Origin: Campylobacter jejuni subsp. jejuni 414
GTDB lineage: Bacteria; Campylobacterota; Campylobacteria; Campylobacterales; Campylobacteraceae
Direction: 5' to 3'
Assembly (NCBI GenBank): GCA_000163995.1
Contig: CM000855.1
Location: 17,664-55,629, forward strand
Length of the DNA stretch: 37,966 nt
Position 1 is the stretch's first letter, and each line of letters opens with the position of its first letter. The translations under genes and the position numbers were made by a program. Shown piece after piece: positions 8,377 to 17,937 of the stretch. Under the pieces are notes generated by a model that saw only the letters and a list, made by a program, of their open reading frames with translations, was not told where the DNA came from and did not search any database.

Positions 8377-9219
8377 TTATCTTAATTGTTCCAATCTTTC
8401 TTTTTTAGAACCAATTTCTGTGATTTGAACACCAAAGTTACCATCAACAATCACTACTTCACCATAGGCAATTCTTTTATCCCCGATTAAAATTTCAAGC
8501 GGATCGTTTGCGAGTTGATTTAGCTCTACAACTGAACCTATATCCATAGTTAAAACATCTTTTAAAAGCATTTTTTTATTGCCAATTCTTACACGTACAG
8601 GCAAACGCACATCCATGATAAGGTTGATATTTTTAAGTTCTTCGCCAAGCATGATTGCTTTTTCTTCGGCATTGCGATTAGAATCAGTATTTGCATTACC
8701 TGTTTCAGCGAGTTTTCCACTTAGGATATTATGAAGTGTTTGATCCATAGCTAAAGAAACTTGTTCTTCCAAATCACCTATTTTTACATCATATAAAAAT
8801 AATTTTTTAAAATCTTTAAAATCTACGCTTTCAGGCACAAACTCACAAGATTCTATGCTAAAATCCATTTTCGGGATATCTTTTTGAGCCCCTAAAGTTG
8901 TAGAAAATGCTGAAATGATGTTTTGGATAGCTTCCTTAGCTGCATCCATTTCATCAGGGCCCAATTGATCATTTTTAGTAATTTCTTCTTCGCCCATCAT
9001 CCATTCGCCAATAGCACTCATCAAAACAGCACTAGCTAGAATTCCTATTTTACCGCCATTTGTTATATTAAATATAGCATATACCAAAGGTGCTTTTAAA
9101 GTATCACTTGCATTTACATCAAATTCTTTATATTCACTAAATTCGGCACTTTTTCCTGTTAAACCTTCAATGGTGCTGATGCATTCATTTGTAAACATTT
9201 TTAAAAAATCATTGATCAT
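8377..9219 (-). CDS. fliY: Flagellar motor switch phosphatase FliY
   Basis: FliY is a C-ring component that combines a CheC-like phosphatase module (about residues 30-150, with two Glu-rich helices such as DEMDAAKEAIQNIISAFS) with a C-terminal FliN/SpoA domain (about 200-275, MDVRLPVRVRIGNKKMLLKD). It acts at the cytoplasmic base of the flagellum and dephosphorylates CheY-P. The start ATG overlaps the fliM stop by four bases (ATGA), indicating coupling. At 280 residues it is typical for epsilonproteobacteria, which keep FliY in addition to FliN. It is the last gene of the operon. Confidence 0.94.
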   Translation of the reverse strand: MINDFLKMFTNECISTIEGLTGKSAEFSEYKEFDVNASDTLKAPLVYAIFNITNGGKIGILASAVLMSAIGEWMMGEEEITKNDQLGPDEMDAAKEAIQNIISAFSTTLGAQKDIPKMDFSIESCEFVPESVDFKDFKKLFLYDVKIGDLEEQVSLAMDQTLHNILSGKLAETGNANTDSNRNAEEKAIMLGEELKNINLIMDVRLPVRVRIGNKKMLLKDVLTMDIGSVVELNQLANDPLEILIGDKRIAYGEVVIVDGNFGVQITEIGSKKERLEQLR

Positions 9220-10295
9220 ATTTCTTCATCCTCCTCTTCAGGCTCATCATAAACACTAGCTTTAGCTTTACGCTCTTCTTCATATTTTTCCAAAATTTCT
9301 TTGATTTCATCTTTATCTGTGCGTATGAGTTCTAAAATTTTAATAGATTTTCTAAAACGATGCAATCCAATTTGTGCTAAAAATACATCTTTTTTATCAA
9401 TGCTTACTATAGCCTTATCGTCTGCTTCTCTATCAAGTCTTAAAATATCACCTTGTTTAAGTTCTAAAAATTCATGAACATTAATTAAAGTTTTTCCTAA
9501 AATCGCTTCATATACTACTTCAGCACGACCAATTAAAGTTTTAAGTTCTTTATTGCGTGATTTTTTAGCTGAGGTTTCACCCATCATAATATCGCGGTTT
9601 GCTAAACGGCTTAATATACTTTCTAAATGCACAACAGGATAGCAAATATTTACCATACCACTTGAATTTCCTATGATAATTTCCATTACTACCATGATAA
9701 CGATCTCGTTTTGAGATACGATTTGAACAACATTTGGACTTGATTCTTTAGCTTCTATGCTAGGATAAATTTCAGTTACAGTAGCCCAACTTTCTTTAAG
9801 TCTTTGCATGATAATACGCAAAATAGAGTCAAGCAAATTAAGCTCTATATCGGTAAGCTCACGTGAAGCCTCGTAGCTATCACCTTGACCTCCTAGAAGT
9901 CTATCTATCATAGGAAAAGCAATACTTGGGTTGATTTCTAAAACACAGTTTCCATCTAAAGGTTTAATAGAAAAAACGTTAAAACTTGTTGGACTTGGCA
10001 AAGACATTAAAAATTCCCCATAAGTCATTTGATCGACTGAATGAAGTTTGGTTTCAACGATACTTCTCATCATTGATGAAATTTGAGAGGCTAAATTTCT
10101 TGCTAATTTATCGTGTATACCTTTAATCGTTCTAAGCTGTTCTTTTGAAACCCTATTTGGACGCTTGAAATCGTATACAACGATACTTCTTTCATCTTTT
10201 TCATCTTTTGAATTTGAGGCTATGGGTGTGTCAGTATTATCATCAACAACTTCAAGTAAAGCATCAATTTCTTCTTGGGAGAGTATCTCGGCCAT
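9216..10295 (-). CDS. fliM: Flagellar motor switch protein FliM
   Basis: The N-terminal CheY-P binding peptide is present (ILSQEEIDALLEVV, residues 4-17). The CheC-like middle domain (about 45-245) and C-terminal SpoA domain (about 255-340) follow, with an acidic, charged tail. FliM forms the wall of the C-ring and transmits CheY-P binding to change rotation direction. Its ATG overlaps the fliA stop by one base, and its own stop overlaps fliY. The length of 359 residues is standard. Confidence 0.96.
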   Translation of the reverse strand: MAEILSQEEIDALLEVVDDNTDTPIASNSKDEKDERSIVVYDFKRPNRVSKEQLRTIKGIHDKLARNLASQISSMMRSIVETKLHSVDQMTYGEFLMSLPSPTSFNVFSIKPLDGNCVLEINPSIAFPMIDRLLGGQGDSYEASRELTDIELNLLDSILRIIMQRLKESWATVTEIYPSIEAKESSPNVVQIVSQNEIVIMVVMEIIIGNSSGMVNICYPVVHLESILSRLANRDIMMGETSAKKSRNKELKTLIGRAEVVYEAILGKTLINVHEFLELKQGDILRLDREADDKAIVSIDKKDVFLAQIGLHRFRKSIKILELIRTDKDEIKEILEKYEEERKAKASVYDEPEEEDEEI

Positions 10296-11011
10296 TACGT
10301 TAGCCTTTCTCTAAGTTTTTTAAGAAGTTTTTTGTGAATTTGCGAAATTCTGCTTTCGCTAATTTCTAAAATTTCACTGATTTCTTTTAAGCTTAATTCT
10401 TCATAATAATAAAGTTGAATGATTAGCTGATCCCGCTCTTTAAGATCGTCTAATACTTCGTGAATTTTTTCCAAAAGTTCTTCTTTTTCAATTTTTTCTA
10501 AAGTATTATCTTCATTATAAAGTTCGATTTGTTCATCGATAGGTAGGGTATAGCTAATGGCATGAGCTGTTCTTACTTCTTTGATTTTTTCTACATCCAA
10601 ATCAAGTTTTTTTGCTAGATATTCATCATCAGGTTCACATTCATGCTCGAGAAAATATTCATCCATGATTGCATCAATATCTTTGATAATTTTACGGTTA
10701 TTGCGACTCATCACATCAAGACTTCTAAGATAATCAAGCATAGAACCATTAACTCTTTTTCTTGCAAAGCCCCAAAAATTGTCATTTTGTTCTTTATCAT
10801 AACGACGTGAAAGCTTGATCATTTCTTCAACGCCTATGCTAATAAGATCATTAACATCTATGCTTGAAGGTAGGCGTTCTTTTAATCTAAAAGCCATAGC
10901 ACGAAGAGCTGGCATATAAGAAAGTACAAGTTCATCTTGTTCTTTCTTTAGCATTTGTGCGTAAGCTTTAGGCGGCTCTTTTAGCATTTCTTCGTCTTTC
11001 TTTAGATTCAT
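10295..11011 (-). CDS. fliA: Flagellar sigma factor sigma-28 FliA
   Basis: Region 2 is visible (DVNDLISIGVEEMIKLSRRY, then FWGFARKRVNGSMLDYLRSLD). Region 3 and a clear region 4 helix-turn-helix (LSLKEISEILEISESRISQI) follow. FliA transcribes late flagellar genes such as flaA and is held by the anti-sigma factor FlgM until hook completion. Two starts are possible: ATG at 11011, or ATG at 10987 (MLKEPPKAY), which removes eight residues. Neither has a clearly better ribosome site. The gene overlaps the upstream membrane-protein gene by 20-44 bases, so coupling is likely. Confidence 0.95.
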   Translation of the reverse strand: MNLKKDEEMLKEPPKAYAQMLKKEQDELVLSYMPALRAMAFRLKERLPSSIDVNDLISIGVEEMIKLSRRYDKEQNDNFWGFARKRVNGSMLDYLRSLDVMSRNNRKIIKDIDAIMDEYFLEHECEPDDEYLAKKLDLDVEKIKEVRTAHAISYTLPIDEQIELYNEDNTLEKIEKEELLEKIHEVLDDLKERDQLIIQLYYYEELSLKEISEILEISESRISQIHKKLLKKLRERLT

Positions 11012-11324
11012 TTTTCTTTAATTCTTCTCTTTCTTCGTTGAGCTTTTCTAAAATTATATCCATTTTCTTTTCACGAATAACTAAATCATTGATAATATTA
11101 TTACTAGTTTTTTCATAATCGTGCTTATTAAAGATTCTACCGCTAATTTTCTTTACATCTATAAAATTCATAATAGCAATATGAATAAAAACATAAAACA
11201 TAAAAGTAATAAAACAAGTAAAAATTAGAATATCAAAAGCTTCATCTATGCTAATAACGCTAAATGCAAGTCCTATAAAAAATCCACAAACAGTAAAAAA
11301 TGCTACGTAATTTTCTGGCCTCAT
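10968..11324 (-). CDS. Small membrane protein between flhG and fliA (Cj0062c-like)
   Basis: A 118-residue protein with two predicted transmembrane helices (about residues 6-25 and 30-54), then a cytoplasmic, very charged helix (EKLNEEREELKKNESKERRR). I recognise no functional family. Its place between flhG and fliA is conserved in my memory of C. jejuni, suggesting a role with the flagellum or just coupled expression. The ATG has AGAGAAGAG upstream. Its 3' end overlaps fliA in another frame, and both frames look real. Confidence 0.8.
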   Translation of the reverse strand: MRPENYVAFFTVCGFFIGLAFSVISIDEAFDILIFTCFITFMFYVFIHIAIMNFIDVKKISGRIFNKHDYEKTSNNIINDLVIREKKMDIILEKLNEEREELKKNESKERRRNAKRAA

Positions 11325-11342
11325 AATCTCTTCTCTTTATTG

Positions 11343-12209
11343 CTAAAATCTTTCAATAATTTTTCTAAAAAAACTTGAAAAATTACGATTTGAAACATTA
11401 TCAAGCACTTTCTGTTCCAATCTATATAAAAGCTTGGAAGCTAAGGCTTTAAGCTCATCGCTTGAGACTGTGTTTTCATCACTAAATAAAGTTCTTTTTT
11501 TAATACTACCGCTTACATCTTTAGAAGCACTTAAATATCCTAAGAATTCTAAATTTAAAGGGTTTTTAATGTTTGCATCTGCAACTTTTTTAATATTTTC
11601 AAAAACTTTCAAGGCTTCATTTTCATTTTTTACAACATTAAAGAGCATTAGTAAATTTTCTTTCGTCTTAGAAGTTGTTTTTATAGTTGCATACGCATCT
11701 GTAATTGCTGCAGGGTCAGGAACAGTTACTATTACAACCTCATCAGCCATTTCTAAAAAATTTAAAATATTACCACCAATACCTGCACCTGTGTCAATAA
11801 TAAGAAAATCAAGCTCATCTAAAATACTTGCTTGATTTAAAAATCTCTCATAAATATTTTTATCATTATATTTTAAAATTTCATCTCCGCTTTCACCTGG
11901 GATAAGCCATAAATTTGGTTTAACTTCTATTAAAATGTCTTCTAAGGAGCATTCTCCACGCAAAACATGCAAGAGATTTTTTTGTATGCGTACATTTAAA
12001 ATAACATCTAAATTGGCCAAGCCTATATCTGCATCAAAAAGTCCAACCTTATAGCCATGGTTTGCTAAAACATTGGCTAGATTTGCGCTAATAGTGCTTT
12101 TTCCAACGCCGCCTTTTCCACTTGTAATGGCTATAAAATGAGTATTTTGGGATTTTTTAGTCCCATTTTGACTCATGAGATTGTGAAGTTTATTTGCTTG
12201 GTTATTCAT
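11343..12209 (-). CDS. flhG: Flagellar number regulator FlhG (MinD/ParA-type ATPase; YlxH)
   Basis: The deviant Walker A motif GKGGVGKS is at residues 31-38, followed by [10 protein letters not shown] and the IIDTGAGIG Walker B region. These mark a MinD-like ATPase that cycles on the membrane. The N-terminus has [10 protein letters not shown], resembling the DQAxxLR motif with which FlhG stimulates the FlhF GTPase. In Campylobacter FlhG limits flagella to one per pole and helps place cell division. It overlaps flhF by eight bases, giving the usual flhF-flhG pair. Confidence 0.94.
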   Translation of the reverse strand: MNNQANKLHNLMSQNGTKKSQNTHFIAITSGKGGVGKSTISANLANVLANHGYKVGLFDADIGLANLDVILNVRIQKNLLHVLRGECSLEDILIEVKPNLWLIPGESGDEILKYNDKNIYERFLNQASILDELDFLIIDTGAGIGGNILNFLEMADEVVIVTVPDPAAITDAYATIKTTSKTKENLLMLFNVVKNENEALKVFENIKKVADANIKNPLNLEFLGYLSASKDVSGSIKKRTLFSDENTVSSDELKALASKLLYRLEQKVLDNVSNRNFSSFFRKIIERF

Positions 12210-13656
12210 TATTTTTTCCTTTATTAAACCCTTCTAAAATACAATGAACTAGAAAATCACTATTGGCTACTTCTAAATCATCTGGTACTTCTTGTCCTGT
12301 AGAGAAAAAACTTAATGGAATATTTGTTTCATAAATAAGTGAGAAAATATTTCCAAAAACCTTTGTTTCGTCAAATTTAGTAATAATCAAAGTGTCAATA
12401 TTTAAAAATGAAAAATTTTTATAAATTTCCATCAAATCTTCATGTTTAGTATTTGCAGAAACAACTAAATTTACATCAATGTCTGCATTTGAGTGCATTA
12501 AAAATTCTTTAGTTTTAGCAAGCTTGCTTTGATCATATTGTGAATTTCCTATAGTATCAACTAAAATCACTTCGCAATTATTTAAACTTTTTATCGCCTC
12601 GTCTAAATCCTTTGGCTCTATGCTATCAATAATGGGAAGTTTCATCATTTTTGCGTATTGAAAAAGCTGCTCAACCGCACCAATTCTATAAGTATCAAGT
12701 GTAATAATGCCTGTTTTATAACGTTTATCTCCATAAGCATAACGAAAAGCTAGTTTTGCTAAGGTTGTTGTTTTTCCTACTCCTGTTGGACCTACTAGCA
12801 TCATGATTTTTTGTTTTTTTATCTCACTTTCGACACGACAAGGTAAAATATTTCTTAAAAGTGAGTGAAAATATCTTTGAACTGCATCTTTGTTGGTTTT
12901 CATAGCAGCTGGCATATTTTCTATGGTTGCTTTCATAATCGCTTCTAGATGATTTTCAAGCATTCCGCTTTCTTTAGCTTGTTTATAAATGCTTGCAAAT
13001 TCAGGGGGTATCATAAGATTTTTTCTAGCCTCAGCTTTATCATCCCACATCATATCTGCTAGAAGATCTATTTTGTCATTAAGCTTGTTGATTTGTTTTT
13101 CAAATTGCTTTTCAAAATTTTCCATTTTTTTATTATAATTTGGATTAGGGATGTAATTTTCTAAAGGTGTATTCGTAACTTTGGAAATTTCATTGCTAAC
13201 TTCACTTAGTTTTTCTTTAAAATCATCAAAGTCTAGAGTCTTATTTTGATGAGGATTGATTTTGTTTTGTGGAAAATCTTGATAGTTTTTTTTAGCTATA
13301 TTATTGTTTTTTGCAGTGTTTAAATTTGCATTTAAGCGAGTGTTTGAGAAATCTAAGACTACATCTTCATCTTCTTGTGGCATTTGAGATCTGATTTTTC
13401 CTTCCGCAAGAGAAGTAGAAGATGGTTTTGGTGAGCTTTTTTTTGTAGGTAAAGATTTCCCTTGTTTTTTTAAGTGTTCTTCATAGTCGCTTTCTTCTAT
13501 AGCTACCATAACCTCATAAAGTGCACTGCGATTCAAGGTTTTAGGACGAATTTGTTTATTTGTTATAATTAAAGCTTTATCTCCGTAATCTTCTTTTACT
13601 TTAGGTATAATTTGTTCCGTATCTTCAACAGTAAAAGTATGTATAAGTTGTCCCAT
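12202..13656 (-). CDS. flhF: Flagellar biosynthesis GTPase FlhF (SRP-type)
   Basis: FlhF is a polar landmark GTPase that positions the flagellum and in Campylobacter is needed for sigma-54-dependent flagellar transcription. The variable basic N-terminal B domain spans about residues 1-200 with a predicted coiled coil near 175-205. The N domain follows, then the G domain with P-loop GPTGVGKTT (289-297), DTYRIGA (321-327), DTIG (367-370) and TKFDE. At 484 residues it matches the family. The start ATG is preceded by a moderate AAGGAAT site. It lies ten bases after folK. Confidence 0.96.
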   Translation of the reverse strand: MGQLIHTFTVEDTEQIIPKVKEDYGDKALIITNKQIRPKTLNRSALYEVMVAIEESDYEEHLKKQGKSLPTKKSSPKPSSTSLAEGKIRSQMPQEDEDVVLDFSNTRLNANLNTAKNNNIAKKNYQDFPQNKINPHQNKTLDFDDFKEKLSEVSNEISKVTNTPLENYIPNPNYNKKMENFEKQFEKQINKLNDKIDLLADMMWDDKAEARKNLMIPPEFASIYKQAKESGMLENHLEAIMKATIENMPAAMKTNKDAVQRYFHSLLRNILPCRVESEIKKQKIMMLVGPTGVGKTTTLAKLAFRYAYGDKRYKTGIITLDTYRIGAVEQLFQYAKMMKLPIIDSIEPKDLDEAIKSLNNCEVILVDTIGNSQYDQSKLAKTKEFLMHSNADIDVNLVVSANTKHEDLMEIYKNFSFLNIDTLIITKFDETKVFGNIFSLIYETNIPLSFFSTGQEVPDDLEVANSDFLVHCILEGFNKGKNNE

Positions 13657-13665
13657 TTATATTCC

Positions 13666-14139
13666 TTATATCATGCCTAAAGGCAAAATTACACTCACTC
13701 TTTCTTTAACCCCTTTATGAGGCACCTCACACCACTTGTCACGCTTGACTTTTTGTGAAAAGTATAAAAGATCTAAATCAAGCGTTCTAGGAGCGTTTTT
13801 GAAAGTTCTCTTGCGTTTAAATTTTATTTCATAATAAAGCAAAACTTTCAAAAGTGCTCGTGCATGCAAATTAGTTTGTATTAGCATGACAGCATTGGTA
13901 AAATCTTTTTGCTCTTTAAAACCAAAGGCTTCATTGATCAACATAGGAGATGTTGATAAAATTTTAAATCTTTTATCATCCATCATTACTCGAAAAAGTG
14001 TGTCAAATCTTTTTTTTTCGGGCTCTATATTGCTTCCTAAGCCTATAAAGGCTAAATATTTAAAAGAGCACATAGTTTGACTGAAAAAAGGGAAAAAACG
14101 ACTTTTTTCAAAGTGTTTTGCTCTTTGAATTTTTAGCAT
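13666..14139 (-). CDS. folK: HPPK: 6-hydroxymethyl-7,8-dihydropterin pyrophosphokinase FolK
   Basis: FolK transfers pyrophosphate from ATP to 6-hydroxymethyl-dihydropterin in folate synthesis. Visible features are the GLGSN start of the fold at residues 33-37, the pterin-binding LINEAFGF-DFTNAV segment, and the catalytic ...RKRTFKNAPRTLDLDLL motif with the two metal-binding Asp. A basic N-terminal extension of about 28 residues precedes the domain. The ATG overlaps the aroQ stop by one base. No folP or folB is nearby, so the operon mixes housekeeping and flagellar functions. Confidence 0.93.
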   Translation of the reverse strand: MLKIQRAKHFEKSRFFPFFSQTMCSFKYLAFIGLGSNIEPEKKRFDTLFRVMMDDKRFKILSTSPMLINEAFGFKEQKDFTNAVMLIQTNLHARALLKVLLYYEIKFKRKRTFKNAPRTLDLDLLYFSQKVKRDKWCEVPHKGVKERVSVILPLGMI

Positions 14140-14621
14140 TATTGTTTATTTGTTTGTTGTGCTTGTTGCATTGCACGCAAATTTTTTATTTGTTCACAAA
14201 TTTGAATTATACCCATTAAAGCTAAGTGATAACCAAAAGGACCAAAACCCACAATAGTTCCAGAGCATACAGGAGCTATAAGGCTTTTTTGACGAAATTC
14301 TTCTCTACGATAAACATTGCTAATATGCACTTCAATTGTAGGCAAAGCTACTGCTGCAATAGCATCACGAATGGCTACTGAAGTATGAGTATAGCCTGCT
14401 GCATTGATAATAATTCCATCAACCGTTCCAAGGCATTCTTGAATTTTATCTACGATTTCACCTTCAAAATTACTTTGGAAAAAGTCAAGTTCTACACTGT
14501 TTTGTGATGCTGCAAGTTTCATTTGTTCATGAATTTCTTCCATTTTCATCGCACCATAAATTCCCACTTCTCTTACGCCAAGCATATTGACATTTGGACC
14601 TTGGATAATCATTATTTTCAT
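14139..14621 (-). CDS. aroQ: Type II 3-dehydroquinate dehydratase AroQ
   Basis: AroQ dehydrates 3-dehydroquinate to 3-dehydroshikimate in the shikimate pathway. Key residues are visible: Arg17 and catalytic Tyr22 on the mobile lid, NAAGYTH at 73-79, and EVHISN at 97-102 with the catalytic His99. At 160 residues it has the usual dodecameric type II size. A Gln/Asn-rich tail ends the protein. It is the first gene of the leftward folate/flagellar operon, with a -10 box (14655-14660 on the minus strand) about 35 bases upstream. Confidence 0.96.
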   Translation of the reverse strand: MKIMIIQGPNVNMLGVREVGIYGAMKMEEIHEQMKLAASQNSVELDFFQSNFEGEIVDKIQECLGTVDGIIINAAGYTHTSVAIRDAIAAVALPTIEVHISNVYRREEFRQKSLIAPVCSGTIVGFGPFGYHLALMGIIQICEQIKNLRAMQQAQQTNKQ

Positions 14622-14654
14622 GGATTTAACCTTAAAAATTTATTTTAACCTTTT

Positions 14655-14660
14655 ATTATA
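14655..14660 (-). promoter_or_regulatory. -10 box for the aroQ-folK-flhF-flhG-fliA-fliM-fliY operon
   Basis: TATAAT is read on the minus strand, 34 bases before the aroQ ATG, with a T-rich region upstream. It lies only 23 bases from a divergent -10 for the amidohydrolase gene. It is the only obvious promoter for the eight-gene run, which has no gap larger than about 20 bases. Confidence 0.55.
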
Positions 14661-14683
14661 ACATTTTAAAAATAAATTTTTGC

Positions 14684-14689
14684 TACAAT
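14684..14689 (+). promoter_or_regulatory. -10 box for the amidohydrolase-sppA unit
   Basis: TACAAT is preceded by TGC, giving an extended -10 appearance. A start of transcription near 14696 would exclude the GTG at 14690 as a translation start and supports the GTG at 14711. Confidence 0.5.
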
Positions 14690-14710
14690 GTGATTTTTGA
14701 AAGGAAAATC

Positions 14711-15940
14711 GTGTTTATAGTCAATGCAAGATATCTTTTTTTGTGCGATGAAGATTTTACAATACTAGAAAATCAAGCCTTTGTTTTTGAGGATAAAATT
14801 TTAGAATTAGGTGAATTTGAAAATTTAAGAAAAAAATATCCCCAAGCTAAACTGATAAAAACACCTAAAAATTCAGTTATTTTACCTGCTTTTATAAATC
14901 CTCATACGCACTTAGAATTTAGTGCAAATTCTACAACTTTACATTTTGGAGAATTTTTAATTTGGCTTAAAAGTGTTATAAATTCTCGTTCTATATTGAA
15001 TGCACAGGCTAAAGAAGAATTAATACTTCAAAATATTAAAAAAATGCAAAAAAGTGGTATAGGGACCATAGGTGAAATTTCAAGTTTTGGGAGCGATTTA
15101 AATCCTTGCTTGAAGGTTAGTCAAAAGGGTATGCGTGTAGTGTTTTTTAATGAAATTTTAGGCACGGATGAAAATCAAGTTGAAGATAAAAAACAAGAAT
15201 TTTTTAAAAGATTTGAAAATTCTTTGAAATTTAAAAATGATTTTTTTATCCCTGCAATTTCTATCCATTCTCCTTATTCAACTCATCCTAGCTTGGCTTC
15301 TTTTGCGTTAAATTTAGCAAAAAAACAAGATTTATTAGTTAGTACACATTTTTTAGAAAGTAAAGCAGAAAATATTTGGCTTAGAGAGGCTAAAGGTGGT
15401 TTTAAAAAATGGCTTGGAAATTTCATGTTAAACCCTAAATCTCTTTATACTCCAAAGGATTTTATTAAACTTTTTAAAGGAGTAAGGACTCTTTTTACGC
15501 ATTGTGTATATCTAAAAGAATATGAATGGTTGGATAAAAATTTACATTCTATCACGCATTGTGCTTTTTCGAATCGTCTTTTAAGTCAAAAAAGCTTGGA
15601 TTTAGAAAAAGCTTTAAAAAGCGGTTTAAATATCCATTTAGGAACTGATGGACTTAGTTCAAATATCTCTTTGTCTTTACTTGATGAAATGCGTGCAAGT
15701 TTACTTGTGCATAAGAATTTTGATTTGTTAAAATTAGCACCTAAGCTTTTGCAAATGGCAACACTCTATCCTGCAAGGGCCTTAAATTTAAATTTAGGAG
15801 AGCTTAAAAAAGGTAAAATTGCTGATTTTAGCGTGTTTGAGTTAGGAAAATGTGATAAAAAACAAGCCCCTTTGCAGTTTGTTTTAAATGCTAAAGAAGT
15901 AGATAAATTATTTATAAAAGGAAAAGAATGCAAAATTTAA
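14711..15940 (+). CDS. Metal-dependent amidohydrolase; candidate aminofutalosine deaminase
   Basis: A COG0402-type deaminase: NPHTHLE (metal ligands His65, His67), STHFLES, the HCVYL and THCAFSN segments, and LGTDGLSSN with the metal-binding Asp. Epsilonproteobacterial members of this group are assigned to deaminate 6-amino-6-deoxyfutalosine in the alternative menaquinone pathway, which would fit a respiratory organism using menaquinone; this is inference from family knowledge. The start is GTG at 14711 with AAAGGAAA six bases upstream; an in-frame GTG at 14690 precedes the likely transcription start. It overlaps the protease gene by 13 bases. Confidence 0.8.
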   Translation: MFIVNARYLFLCDEDFTILENQAFVFEDKILELGEFENLRKKYPQAKLIKTPKNSVILPAFINPHTHLEFSANSTTLHFGEFLIWLKSVINSRSILNAQAKEELILQNIKKMQKSGIGTIGEISSFGSDLNPCLKVSQKGMRVVFFNEILGTDENQVEDKKQEFFKRFENSLKFKNDFFIPAISIHSPYSTHPSLASFALNLAKKQDLLVSTHFLESKAENIWLREAKGGFKKWLGNFMLNPKSLYTPKDFIKLFKGVRTLFTHCVYLKEYEWLDKNLHSITHCAFSNRLLSQKSLDLEKALKSGLNIHLGTDGLSSNISLSLLDEMRASLLVHKNFDLLKLAPKLLQMATLYPARALNLNLGELKKGKIADFSVFELGKCDKKQAPLQFVLNAKEVDKLFIKGKECKI

Positions 15941-16824
15941 AATCATTTTTTAAGGTTTTAGGATATGGGATAAAATTTATCAATACTTATTTTAAAACCT
16001 TTGTTTTATTATTGATTGTTATATGGATCTTAATGCCGAGTGTAAATTCAAGTTCTAATCTTGCAAATTTAGAACGCATTGATTTAAAGGGTGAAATTTT
16101 TGATAGTTCTGCAGTTTTGGAAAAAATTATCAATGCTAAAAATGACAATAGTATTAAAGGAGTGCTTTTTGTTATAGACTCTCCTGGTGGAGCTTTTGCT
16201 CCTAGTATGGAGCTAGCTTTAGCCATAAAGGATTTAAAAAATAAAAAACCTGTGCTTGTTTATGCAAGTGGAACTATGGCAAGTGGAAGTTATTTAGCGG
16301 GCGTTGGAGCGAATAAAATTTTAGCCAATCCAGCAAGTTTTATAGGTTCTATTGGCGTGATTATGCAAGGAGCTGATTTAAGTGGCTTGGCTAATAAACT
16401 TGGCATTAAAGAACAAACCATTCAAGCGGGTGAATTTAAAAGTGCTGGAACTTTTGCAAGAGCTTGGAGTGAGGATGAGAGAAATTTTTTACAAGGTTTG
16501 ATTGATCAAAGCTATGATCTTTTCACAGGTTTTGTTGCTAAAGAAAGGACGCTAGATCTTAATAAAAAAAATCAATGGGCAAACGCAAGAGTGTTTTTGG
16601 CTGCTAAGGCTAAAGAACTTGGTCTTATAGATGGGCTTAGTAATTATGAAAATGCCAAAAAAGAACTTGAAAAACTTGCTAATGTTTCAAATCCTGTTTG
16701 GAAAGAAGAAGATAAGTTTGATAAGTTTCTTAATCGCTTAGAAGGACAAGCATCAAGTTTGATAAGTAAAAGTTTAATTGAAATTGTTTATAAGACTAAT
16801 AGTAGTTTTATAAGCACTAGGTAA
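15928..16824 (+). CDS. sppA: SppA-type signal peptide peptidase (S49 family)
   Basis: A membrane-anchored serine protease that degrades cleaved signal peptides. One N-terminal transmembrane helix is seen (about residues 20-36), then the S49 domain. The substrate groove strand FVIDSPGG is at 82-88. The nucleophile is Ser119 in TMASGSY and the general base Lys171 in GEFKSAGTFARAW, giving the Ser-Lys dyad. The length of 298 residues matches the short single-domain form. The start ATG follows GGAAAAG inside the end of the amidohydrolase gene, so translation is coupled. C. jejuni literature also uses the name pspA. Confidence 0.93.
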   Translation: MQNLKSFFKVLGYGIKFINTYFKTFVLLLIVIWILMPSVNSSSNLANLERIDLKGEIFDSSAVLEKIINAKNDNSIKGVLFVIDSPGGAFAPSMELALAIKDLKNKKPVLVYASGTMASGSYLAGVGANKILANPASFIGSIGVIMQGADLSGLANKLGIKEQTIQAGEFKSAGTFARAWSEDERNFLQGLIDQSYDLFTGFVAKERTLDLNKKNQWANARVFLAAKAKELGLIDGLSNYENAKKELEKLANVSNPVWKEEDKFDKFLNRLEGQASSLISKSLIEIVYKTNSSFISTR

Positions 16825-16905
16825 AATATATAAAATATTTTTTATTTAATTTTTGTAATGTTTTTATGTAATAATTATTTATATCTTAAAATAAGGAGTA
16901 AATCA

Positions 16906-17937
16906 ATGAAAAAAAATATTGTTTTTTTCGAAGTTAAAGGTGGAAGTGATAAAGGAGAGGATGGTTATAGAAAAGATACCATGCCTATGGTAAATGCTTT
17001 AAAAGCTAAGGGTTGGAATGCTGAGGTGATTTTTTTTGAAGTGGGTAAAAAAGATGAAATTTACAAATATGTAAAAGAAAATTTTGATGGTTATGTTTCG
17101 CGTATCAATCCTGGTAATCTTAAAGAAGAAAATGAGTATTTTGATATGCTAAGAAAACTTTGTGCTGATAAGCTTGTAGGTATGCCTCACCCTGATGCTA
17201 TGATAGGTTATGGTGCTAAAGATGCACTTACAAAGTTAGCAGATACTAATCTTGTTCCAAATGATACTTATGCTTATTATGATGTTAAGACTTTTAAAGA
17301 AAATTTTCCAAAAAGTTTAGCTAAAGGTGAAAGGGTTTTAAAACAAAACCGTGGTTCTACAGGAGAAGGGATTTGGCGTGTGAGTGTAGAAGGCAGTGTC
17401 AGTGGAGATAGCTTACCTTTGAATACAAAAATCAAATGTACAGAAGCTAAGGATAATCATGTAGAACATAGAGAGCTTGGAGAATTTATGGATTTTTGTG
17501 AGCAGTATATCATAGGCGATAATGGTATGCTTGTGGATATGACTTTTTTACCACGCATTAAAGAAGGTGAAATCAGACTTTTAATGCTTTATAATACCCC
17601 TGTAAATGTAGTACATAAAAAACCAGCCGAAGATGCTGATGCTTTTTCTGCCACACTTTTTAGTGGAGCAAAATATCGCTATGATAAGCCAGAAGATTGG
17701 AAGGCTTTGGTAGATATGTTTTTGAGTGAACTTCCTAAAGTAAGAGAAAAATTAGGCAATTATGACTTGCCATTGATTTGGACAGCTGATTTTATTTTAG
17801 ATACTGATGAAAAAGGCAATGATAAATATGTTTTAGGCGAGATTAATTGTTCTTGTGTAGGTTTTACTTCTCATTTAGAACTTGCTGATGAAGTAGCTTC
17901 GAATATTATTAATATTGTAAGCAAAACTAAGGCTTAG
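16906..17937 (+). CDS. Cj0069-family cytoplasmic protein with ATP-grasp-like features
   Basis: The ORF can be opened at 16858, but the ATG at 16906 has AAGGAG seven bases upstream and is chosen, giving 343 residues. There is no signal peptide or membrane helix. A Rossmann-like N-terminus (NIVFFEVKGGSDKGEDGYRK) is followed by VLKQNRGSTGEGIWRV and, near the end, GEINCSCVGFTSHLELADEV, which together resemble the nucleotide-binding and metal-binding parts of ATP-grasp ligases such as glutathione synthetase. The substrate is unknown. A strong terminator hairpin follows inside the convergent small gene. Confidence 0.75.
   Translation: MKKNIVFFEVKGGSDKGEDGYRKDTMPMVNALKAKGWNAEVIFFEVGKKDEIYKYVKENFDGYVSRINPGNLKEENEYFDMLRKLCADKLVGMPHPDAMIGYGAKDALTKLADTNLVPNDTYAYYDVKTFKENFPKSLAKGERVLKQNRGSTGEGIWRVSVEGSVSGDSLPLNTKIKCTEAKDNHVEHRELGEFMDFCEQYIIGDNGMLVDMTFLPRIKEGEIRLLMLYNTPVNVVHKKPAEDADAFSATLFSGAKYRYDKPEDWKALVDMFLSELPKVREKLGNYDLPLIWTADFILDTDEKGNDKYVLGEINCSCVGFTSHLELADEVASNIINIVSKTKA

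Noticed and set aside
11434-11835. 133-codon open frame antisense to flhG
   Set aside because: Shadow of flhG with no start signal or family resemblance.
16858-16905. Upstream start of the Cj0069-type gene
   Set aside because: No ribosome site there, while AAGGAG precedes the ATG at 16906.
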